A DNA stretch of 9,436 nucleotides from Rickettsia typhi (lineage in GTDB: Bacteria; Pseudomonadota; Alphaproteobacteria; Rickettsiales; UBA1997): contig CAMDRL010000041.1 of NCBI GenBank assembly GCA_945906835.1, positions 1 to 9,436 on the forward strand. The letters are read 5' to 3'. This document shows positions 1 through 5,567 of this stretch, one piece after another; position 1 is the first letter of the stretch, and every line of letters starts with the position of its first letter. A model generated the notes under the pieces. That model saw only the letters and a program-made list of their open reading frames with translations. It had not been told where the DNA came from and did no database searches. A program made the translations under genes and the position numbers.

Positions 1-722
1 AAAGCAGCGGTAACATTAGCCACAATTGGAATTATTGGAGATTTAATTTCAGCTTTTTCTAAAGCAATTTTCATTTCATTTTGAGCATCTAACATTAATG
101 CCGAATGAAATGCACCACTTACTGGCAAAGCAATTGCTCTTTTTGCACCTTTTGATTTAGCAATTTCAATAGCTCTTTCAATTGCTGATTTAGAGCCACT
201 AATTATAATTTGCCCAACTGAATTATCACCCGCAACTTGACAAACTTCTCCAGCAGATGCTTCACGAGCAATTTCTTCTACTACAGAAATTTCAACACCA
301 AAAATTGCCGCCATCGCACCTTCTGACTTTTCTCCACAAGCAGCCATCGCTCTACCCCTTATTTGCAAAAGTTTTGCATTTTGTTCTAAAGTAATAGATT
401 TTGCAGCACAAAGTGCCGAATATTCACCTAAAGAATGACCAGCAACGAAACTACAAAGATCTTCAATTTTTTTACCAAATTCTTTTTCAAGAACCGTTGT
501 TAAAGCAATTGAAACAGCCATTAAAGCTGGTTGAGTATTTTCTGTTTTGGTCAATTCTTCGCTTGGACCTTCAAACATTATTTTGGATAAATTTATAGAT
601 AAAATTTCATCAACTGTTTTGAAGACTTCTTTTGCTGAAGAAAAATTTTCGAATAGATCTTTACCCATTCCTACCAATTGAGATCCTTGACCCGGGAAGA
701 CTATAGCGGTTTTGGTTTTCAT
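1..722 (-). CDS. fabD: Malonyl-CoA:ACP transacylase FabD, 3' end cut by window edge
   Basis: FabD moves malonate from CoA to acyl carrier protein and so supplies the extender unit for type II fatty acid synthesis in the cytoplasm. I translated 240 codons by hand from the minus strand. The protein opens with MKTKTAIVFPGQGSQ, whose FPGQGSQ is the family's N-terminal signature. The nucleophile elbow GHSLGE is at residues 95-100 (Ser97), and SGAFHSALM at about 202-210 carries the catalytic His206. Both spacings fit FabD (Ser92 and His201 in E. coli). The frame is open to base 1, so the last 70 or so residues lie outside. An in-frame ATG two codons upstream (728) is an alternative start. I prefer 722 because the conserved FPGQGSQ then sits at the usual distance. 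No clear Shine-Dalgarno is visible. The gap to galU is almost wholly a palindromic repeat. Confidence 0.95.
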   Translation of the reverse strand, partial: MKTKTAIVFPGQGSQLVGMGKDLFENFSSAKEVFKTVDEILSINLSKIMFEGPSEELTKTENTQPALMAVSIALTTVLEKEFGKKIEDLCSFVAGHSLGEYSALCAAKSITLEQNAKLLQIRGRAMAACGEKSEGAMAAIFGVEISVVEEIAREASAGEVCQVAGDNSVGQIIISGSKSAIERAIEIAKSKGAKRAIALPVSGAFHSALMLDAQNEMKIALEKAEIKSPIIPIVANVTAA

Positions 723-741
723 ATACATTTAATTTAAATTT

Positions 742-885
742 TAAAGCCCTCTTTGCAAAAGGTGGAGTGAGCAGCTTTAGCGGGGGAAAGGAGATTTAAG
801 TCAAATCCTCTTGGGTTAATAAATAAGTCCTCCGTCTCAAACTCTAAAGCGTTTGATCCACCTCCTTTTGCAAAGGAGGCTTTTA
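742..885. repeat. Palindromic intergenic element A, about 144 bp
   Basis: The left arm (742-766, TAAAGCCCTCTTTGCAAAA then GGTGGA) is complementary, with small indels, to the right arm (857-885, TCCACCTCC, TTTTGCAAAGGAGG, CTTTTA). Inside each half are smaller stems: TCAAAC/GTTTGA at 837-842 and 851-856, and GATTT/AAATC around 793-806. The two halves read as inverted copies of one unit of roughly 60-70 nt containing GGTGGA, CTTTA and GGAGG. This resembles the widespread short repeats that begin with a CCTCCTTTGCAAAGGAGG core; that resemblance is from memory. The right arm contains galU's stop codon (883-885), and the left arm ends about 20 bases before fabD's start, so the element is co-transcribed if the two genes share a message. 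Confidence 0.8.
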
Positions 886-1758
886 GACTGAATATTTTTT
901 TATAATTTTTTTCACATCACTAGAAATTTTTTCGTCATTTAGAGCGAAGGCTATATTGGCTTCTAAATAGCCTAAAACATTACCGCAATCAAAACGCAAT
1001 TCATCTATTATTTTGTAATAATAAGGAAATTTTTTACACATTTCTTTCATGGCGTCAGTTAACTGAATTTCACCACCACTGCCCAATTGAAATTTTTCTA
1101 AATATTCAAAAATTTCTGGCTGTAAAATATATCTGCCAGTAATTGCTAAATTTGATGGAGCCACTTCTGGCTTTGGTTTTTCAACCATATCTACAACTTT
1201 TTCTATACCTTCATTTTTAATGATGCCATATTTTGTAGAGTCTTTATTTTCAATTTCTCCAACCGCAATGACGCTGGCTTTTTCATTTTTTGATTCATAG
1301 AAATCAATCATTTCACCTAAGAAATTTCTTTTTCTATTCTTACTTTGCATCATCATTTCATCAGCCAGAATAACTACAAATGGCTCATCACCAATAAAAT
1401 CACGGGCGCACCATACTGCGTGACCTAAGCCAAGCGGTTTTTGTTGTCTTACGAAAGCAATTTTACCAGCTTCTGGCATCCAACTAATAACCTGCTCTAA
1501 TTCTTTGGCTTTATTAGCTTCGTCAAGCTTTGATTCAAGTTCGTAGGCGTGATCAAAATGATTATTAATTGCTGCTTTATTACGACCCGTAACAAAAATA
1601 AATTTTTCAATTCCAGCGTCTCTGGCTTCTTCAAAGGCATATTGAATTATTGGCTTATTCGCAATAGGCAACATTTCTTTTGGCATTGATTTGGTAACTG
1701 GTAAAAACCTTGTACCAAGACCACCTACAGGGAAAACCGCTGTTCTGACTTTTTTCAT
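883..1758 (-). CDS. galU: UTP--glucose-1-phosphate uridylyltransferase GalU
   Basis: GalU makes UDP-glucose from UTP and glucose-1-phosphate in the cytoplasm, for lipopolysaccharide, capsule and other glycans. The 291 residues match the normal length of bacterial GalU. The N-terminal nucleotide-binding loop reads FPVGGLGTRFLPVTKSMPKE (residues 9-28), with the G-L-G-T-R-F core and the catalytic Lys. VILADEMM (about 129-136) is the metal- and sugar-binding strand, with Asp-Glu where many relatives have Asp-Asp. VEKPKP (about 192-197) is the EKP motif, GGEIQLTDAM comes near 228-237, and FDCGNVLGYLEA near 256-267 is the C-terminal signature. The ATG lies 2 bases after the stop of the upstream response regulator gene, so the two are almost certainly co-transcribed and perhaps translationally coupled. 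The stop codon falls inside repeat element A. The gene looks intact and functional. Confidence 0.95.
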   Translation of the reverse strand: MKKVRTAVFPVGGLGTRFLPVTKSMPKEMLPIANKPIIQYAFEEARDAGIEKFIFVTGRNKAAINNHFDHAYELESKLDEANKAKELEQVISWMPEAGKIAFVRQQKPLGLGHAVWCARDFIGDEPFVVILADEMMMQSKNRKRNFLGEMIDFYESKNEKASVIAVGEIENKDSTKYGIIKNEGIEKVVDMVEKPKPEVAPSNLAITGRYILQPEIFEYLEKFQLGSGGEIQLTDAMKEMCKKFPYYYKIIDELRFDCGNVLGYLEANIAFALNDEKISSDVKKIIKKYSV

Positions 1759-1760
1759 AG

Positions 1761-3203
1761 TTATTGTTGTTCAGAAATTTTTAATTTACGATAAACAGTT
1801 GATCTACCTACATCCAATCTTTTAGACACTTCCGAAAGATTACCATTGTAAATATCAACTAATCTTCTCACCACTTCTTCTCCAATAAAATCAAGAGTTT
1901 TGCAATTTCCCTCATCATCAAAAATGTCAATCAGCTCACTATTGATATTGGAATTTTCTTTTATGACAGCTTTTGATTTAGTGAGGCTATTAGTTTCTTT
2001 GTTAAGTAATTGTGGGAAATGTTCTGATTTAAGAAGCTCTTCATCACAAAGCACCACAGCTCTAAAAATTGAATTTTTTAACTGTCTGATATTATCTTCC
2101 CATTCGTAATTACACAATAAATACAAGGCTTCTTGGCTGATACCTTTGATTTTTTTATTTTCATTAATACTGAAATTACGACAGAAATTTTCTGATAAAA
2201 TTTTAATATCTTCATGTCCTCTTTCTTGCAATGACGGCATGTGAATAGGGAAAGATGAAATTCTGTAACGCAAATCTTCACGGAATTTTTTAGCTTCTGA
2301 CATTTTAGCCAGGTCACGACTGGTGGATGAGATCAATTGTATATTGACTCTAACTGGATTTTTAGAACCAACTGGCTCAAACTCTCCTTCTTGCAAGAAG
2401 CGCAAAAGTTTGACCTGCAAATCTGGTCTTAAAGTGTTAATTTTTTTGAAAAAAATAGTACCATTATTGGCTTCACGAATCTTGCCAATATTTTTTACTG
2501 CACCTTCTGCTAATGGCTTTTCTGAACCAAATAACTCCTCTTCGGCATTAAGACTTTTTAGAAGATCACATTCAACCATGACAAATGGCTTTCCTGACCT
2601 AAGGCTTGAGCCGTGAATTGCTCTTGCAAGAAGCTCTTTTCCAGAACCTGTGGAACCTTCAATTAAAATTGGAATTGAAGAATTGATGGCTTTTTTTGCC
2701 AATTTGATTGACTGAATTAAAAGTTCGCTCTGTCCAATAATGTCAGAAAAAGCAACCTGATCTTTGCCTTTTCTAACTAAATGAGATACTTGATATTTAA
2801 GGTTCTTTTTTTCAATTGCGTTATTTACCGAAGCAGCAACACGAGTAAAAATATCTTTATCGCCTTTGACAATATAATCAATGGCGCCAAGATTAATGGC
2901 AGTAACAGCGCGAGAAACATCTTTATTGGCAGTCAGAACTATGACTTGTATGTCGCCTTTAACGGGATTAATTTGCTTTAGCACAGCAAGGCCATCAATA
3001 TCGGGCATCGAGACATCTAAAAGCATCACATCTATGTCATAGAAGGACATTCCTTCTACAACTTTTTTATTCATAAAGAAATCAACAACCTCCATACCAC
3101 TGTTCATTGTGATATGGTTATGTCCCATATTATCAATAAATTTACCCAGAACCTTGCATTGCGTCCGCTCATCATCTACGATGAGAATATTTCTTTTTAC
3201 CAT
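1761..3203 (-). CDS. NtrC-like response regulator with degenerate sigma-54 AAA+ domain
   Basis: The 480 residues carry the full three-domain layout of a bacterial enhancer-binding protein. The receiver domain (1-130) is intact: acidic pocket Asp10-Asp11, phospho-acceptor Asp63 in LLDVSMP, Thr91 and Lys113. The central AAA+ domain (about 153-385) keeps Walker A GSTGSGKE (183-190), FREDLRYRI (307-315) and the sensor II Arg373. It lacks key elements, though. The GAFTGA loop that contacts sigma-54 reads PLAEGA (230-235), the Walker B Asp-Glu pair is Lys253-Lys254 in GTIFFKKI, sensor I ATN is STS (293-295), and WPGN is WEDN (368-371). A Fis-type helix-turn-helix follows (437-476, NLSEVSKRLDVGRSTVYRKLK). 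By family rules it should still accept phosphate and bind DNA but not hydrolyse ATP or remodel sigma-54 polymerase. No partner histidine kinase is in the window. NtrX-like regulators are the nearest named group, but I would not assign a symbol. Confidence 0.88.
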   Translation of the reverse strand: MVKRNILIVDDERTQCKVLGKFIDNMGHNHITMNSGMEVVDFFMNKKVVEGMSFYDIDVMLLDVSMPDIDGLAVLKQINPVKGDIQVIVLTANKDVSRAVTAINLGAIDYIVKGDKDIFTRVAASVNNAIEKKNLKYQVSHLVRKGKDQVAFSDIIGQSELLIQSIKLAKKAINSSIPILIEGSTGSGKELLARAIHGSSLRSGKPFVMVECDLLKSLNAEEELFGSEKPLAEGAVKNIGKIREANNGTIFFKKINTLRPDLQVKLLRFLQEGEFEPVGSKNPVRVNIQLISSTSRDLAKMSEAKKFREDLRYRISSFPIHMPSLQERGHEDIKILSENFCRNFSINENKKIKGISQEALYLLCNYEWEDNIRQLKNSIFRAVVLCDEELLKSEHFPQLLNKETNSLTKSKAVIKENSNINSELIDIFDDEGNCKTLDFIGEEVVRRLVDIYNGNLSEVSKRLDVGRSTVYRKLKISEQQ

Positions 3204-3264
3204 TTTATTGCTTTAACAATTTTTAATAATTTTAACACTGTTACATGAGAATATCTAACAAAAA

Positions 3265-4083
3265 CTAAGAATTTCTTTTTTCTTGCAACAATTGAATAAT
3301 TCTTGCAGAAGTTTCTTCAACTGACTTTTGCGTTACATCAATAGTAACACAATTTAGTTTAGAAAATAATTTTCTAGATTCAGCTATTTCATTTTTAATA
3401 GATTCAACATCTATATAATCTGTTTTGACATCCTGACCCATCGAAGTTAAACGACTTTGTCTTATTTGCACCAATTTTTCTGGATTAATTGTCAAACCCA
3501 CTATCAATGGTTTTTTTAAATCGTAAACTGTATCTGGAATTGTTTCTATTGTAACGAATGGCACATTGGCAGTTTTATATCCACGACAAGAAAGATAGAC
3601 TGAAGTTGGAGATTTTGAAGTACGAGATACACCAATAATTATAATATCTGCATCATATAAATCCCAAGTAGATTGTCCGTCGTCGTGATTTAAGGTGTAA
3701 CTAATTGCCTCTACTCTTGAAAAATATTCTTCATCTAGAATGTGCTGTCTGCCAATGGTGTGACTCATATTCATTCCTAAATAATTGGAGAATTCAGTAA
3801 TGATGCGAGATAACACAGGAATACACGGGATCTGTAATTCGTAGCAATGGTTTTTAAGAAGTTCAGTTAAGTCATCTTGTAAAATTGTGTAAAGAACGAT
3901 TCCCGGATCTTTGGTAATTGCCTCCATAACTTTTTCTAACTGAAATTTATTTCTGATTAATGGCCAGTAAAAATCATTAGATTCTACATTTTCAAATTGC
4001 GATAAAACTGCTCGCGAAACTGAACTTAAAGTTTCGCCAGTAGAATCAGAAATTAAATGTAGATTTATTCTTTTTTCTTTCAT
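3265..4083 (-). CDS. DUF299 pyruvate,phosphate dikinase regulatory protein (PpsR/PDRP family)
   Basis: This family comprises bifunctional serine/threonine kinases and Pi-dependent phosphorylases that switch pyruvate,phosphate dikinase or phosphoenolpyruvate synthase off and on by phosphorylating a threonine next to the catalytic histidine. They use ADP as phosphate donor. The 272 residues match the usual family length. The N-terminal signature is HLISDSTGET (9-18), the central region has LGMNMSHTIGRQH (102-114), and the nucleotide-binding P-loop is GVSRTSKSP (151-159), followed by TSVYLSCRGYKTANVP. All key motifs are intact. The sequence alone does not settle which target it controls, and neither dikinase gene is in the window. 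The start ATG overlaps the stop of the virB10-like gene in an ATGA junction, so the two are translationally coupled. The response regulator gene starts 61 bases after its end. Confidence 0.92.
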   Translation of the reverse strand: MKEKRINLHLISDSTGETLSSVSRAVLSQFENVESNDFYWPLIRNKFQLEKVMEAITKDPGIVLYTILQDDLTELLKNHCYELQIPCIPVLSRIITEFSNYLGMNMSHTIGRQHILDEEYFSRVEAISYTLNHDDGQSTWDLYDADIIIIGVSRTSKSPTSVYLSCRGYKTANVPFVTIETIPDTVYDLKKPLIVGLTINPEKLVQIRQSRLTSMGQDVKTDYIDVESIKNEIAESRKLFSKLNCVTIDVTQKSVEETSARIIQLLQEKRNS

Positions 4084-5375
4084 TTTAACATTGATGGTAA
4101 ATTCATATCGGCATTTACAACAACGGTGATTTTTGTGCCTTGGGGAACTGTAATTACTGGTGTTAAATTAAGACTGTCTCCAACAATTTGACTAACAGTA
4201 TTAACGATTGTTTTAGTTACATCTGCAACAGCTTGTGAAGATGCATTACCACTTACAGTAGTAACACCAGCAGTTGTAGTGGCACTTGTACTATTATTGC
4301 CCCCAATTGCTTTTTGAGCCGCAACAGCGCCACCAACTGCTAGAATACTGGTTAGCAAAGAATTGGTAATAACAGAGCCATATTTATTATCAACCACACC
4401 AGAAATACCAGATCTTCCAAATTGATCGGAAGCTTTAAATGCAATTGCTAAATCAACCCCGTCCGATCTAATCAAGCGAGTCCAAGAAATATCAACTCTG
4501 CCCTGCCCTCTAGTGACTTTAGTGGAATATGAACCATATAATCTTGAGCCCCTTGGAATAAGAACATCATTTCCAGATTCACCATAAACATCACGACTAA
4601 CAATGGCGCGAACCGATCCCGGAATTTCAGTATTAATTGCCGTTTCCAATATTGCGGTAAGAAGCTTACCCTGATTAATGGCGTGAACCCTATCATCAAT
4701 AAGGGTTGTCTTAACATTAACAGCGCTTTTTTCAAGCTTACCAGCAGGGTCTTCATTAAGATTAACAATATTTTTACTAAGACCAACTCCCGGTAATGAA
4801 GGTGGCATATTGTTTGGCCCTGAAAAAACTATTATTGGAGAATATCTTGGATTAGCCTCTGGCAATATATTTGAAGACACTCCAACAGCTTGATTATTTA
4901 GTGGAACTTGTTGGTTATTTAAATTTTGTGGATTTTGATTTAATGGATTTTGCACTTGTGGATTTTGTGGATCATTTGGAGCCAATGGTATTAGAGGCGG
5001 TTCATCATTTATAACCAAAGACTCTGGAAGCTGTGGTAAAGGCGGAGCTTCTGGAGTTGATGGAGTTTCTAAAATTTCAATTTTTTTATTATTCTCTTCT
5101 GGAACTTCAATTGCAAAAGGCGACTTACCACCAGTAACTGGGGCAACTGGAGGGACAACTGAAACTAATTTTTCATTTGTAGAATCATCAGTTCTGAAAA
5201 AGAAAAAATAAAGCACTAGCGTTATTAAAACCGCAGAAGCAACGATAATTGTAATTTTATTTTTTTTAGCAGAAGCAATTGAAGGACCACCATCTTCAAC
5301 CTCGACATCATCGAGCTCTTCATCTTGATCAACTTTTTCTTCTATATCTGTTTTTTTTAGAAACTTACTTTTCAT
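4080..5375 (-). CDS. virB10: VirB10/TrbI-like type IV secretion channel protein
   Basis: VirB10 spans the envelope of type IV secretion systems: its N-terminus is in the cytoplasm, one helix crosses the inner membrane, and its C-terminal beta-barrel domain joins VirB7 and VirB9 in the outer-membrane core complex. This 431-residue protein fits that plan. It has an acidic cytoplasmic tail (1-38, rich in Asp and Glu), one transmembrane helix (about 41-60) and a long periplasmic Pro-rich linker (74-195). The linker has an Asn/Gln/Pro stretch at about 134-163. The conserved core starts near 235, with IPGSVRAIVSRDVYG (251-265), LIPRGSRLYGSY (272-283), and DQFGRSGISGVVDNKYG (317-333). It ends with the region for the outer-membrane antenna helices (about 334-400) and a final VPQGTKITVVVNADM. 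No virB8, virB9, virB11 or virD4 is beside it. It overlaps the next gene by 4 bp and probably leads the operon. Confidence 0.88.
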   Translation of the reverse strand: MKSKFLKKTDIEEKVDQDEELDDVEVEDGGPSIASAKKNKITIIVASAVLITLVLYFFFFRTDDSTNEKLVSVVPPVAPVTGGKSPFAIEVPEENNKKIEILETPSTPEAPPLPQLPESLVINDEPPLIPLAPNDPQNPQVQNPLNQNPQNLNNQQVPLNNQAVGVSSNILPEANPRYSPIIVFSGPNNMPPSLPGVGLSKNIVNLNEDPAGKLEKSAVNVKTTLIDDRVHAINQGKLLTAILETAINTEIPGSVRAIVSRDVYGESGNDVLIPRGSRLYGSYSTKVTRGQGRVDISWTRLIRSDGVDLAIAFKASDQFGRSGISGVVDNKYGSVITNSLLTSILAVGGAVAAQKAIGGNNSTSATTTAGVTTVSGNASSQAVADVTKTIVNTVSQIVGDSLNLTPVITVPQGTKITVVVNADMNLPSMLK

Positions 5376-5390
5376 TAAATTTTAAGTTTT

Positions 5391-5418
5391 TTAGAAAATT
5401 TTGTTAACAATTTTCTAA
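5391..5418. repeat. Short inverted repeat just upstream of the virB10-like start
   Basis: TTAGAAAATT pairs perfectly with AATTTTCTAA, giving a 10-bp stem around an 8-base loop (TTGTTAAC). It sits 16 bases upstream of the virB10-like ATG. No T-run follows it on the minus strand, so it is not a classical intrinsic terminator. It could be a regulator-binding site or a 5'-leader hairpin, and in such AT-rich DNA it could also be chance. Confidence 0.5.
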
Positions 5419-5443
5419 ACCATTTTTAAAGTTCAAAAAAGTC

Positions 5444-5537
5444 GTCATCCTTTAATGCGTAGAATTTTAGGATCTCTGGATTTTAAATTTCAAAGCAAAG
5501 CTAATGAAATACCTGATGCTTGCAAATCAAGGATAAC
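5444..5537. repeat. Degenerate palindromic element B, about 94 bp
   Basis: The ends are inverted repeats with one mismatch in nine: GTCATCCTT at 5444-5452 and AAGGATAAC at 5529-5537. The arms stay loosely complementary for about 30 bases inward. The left arm (GTCATCC, GCGTAG, AGGATCTCTGG) resembles the common dispersed repeat of the form GTCATCCTGAGCGTAGCGAAGGATCTC; that likeness is recalled, not searched. A related fragment in the opposite orientation lies at 8837-8875. The decay of the arms suggests an old copy. Confidence 0.55.
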
Positions 5538-5557
5538 AAGTATTTTATTTTATCCTT
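5529..5557. repeat. Hairpin downstream of the acyltransferase-hydrolase gene
   Basis: AAGGATAA (5529-5536) and TTATCCTT (5550-5557) form a perfect 8-bp inverted repeat with a 13-base AT-only-rich loop. It begins 10 bases after the stop codon of the minus-strand gene ending at 5568, where a terminator would be expected. No uridine run follows in that direction, so it may slow or protect the 3' end rather than terminate by itself. It shares its left arm with the end of repeat element B. Confidence 0.45.
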
Positions 5558-5567
5558 ATTTATAAAA

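Larger units (their letters stand above)
5376..5567. other. Intergenic gap between two operons, mostly repeat sequence
   Basis: This 192-bp gap lies upstream of the virB10-like gene and downstream of the acyltransferase-hydrolase gene. It holds no open frame that I can support. It should contain the promoter for the virB10-to-galU unit, but I cannot single out a convincing -10/-35 pair in such AT-rich sequence. Its recognisable content is a degenerate palindromic repeat (5444-5537), a hairpin (5529-5557) and an inverted repeat close to the virB10 start (5391-5418). Confidence 0.6.

Noticed and set aside
401..598. Plus-strand open frame of 65 codons
   Set aside because: It lies wholly inside fabD, whose minus-strand translation has the family motifs; the plus-strand product resembles nothing.
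1900..2981. Several plus- and minus-strand open frames of 66-97 codons
   Set aside because: All overlap the response regulator gene in other frames, and their translations are low-complexity shadows.
4472..4786. A 104-codon minus-strand open frame
   Set aside because: It is an out-of-frame shadow of the virB10-like core domain.
5391..5418. Inverted repeat read as an intrinsic terminator
   Set aside because: No T-run follows on the minus strand, and it is over 140 bases past the upstream gene's end, next to the virB10-like start.
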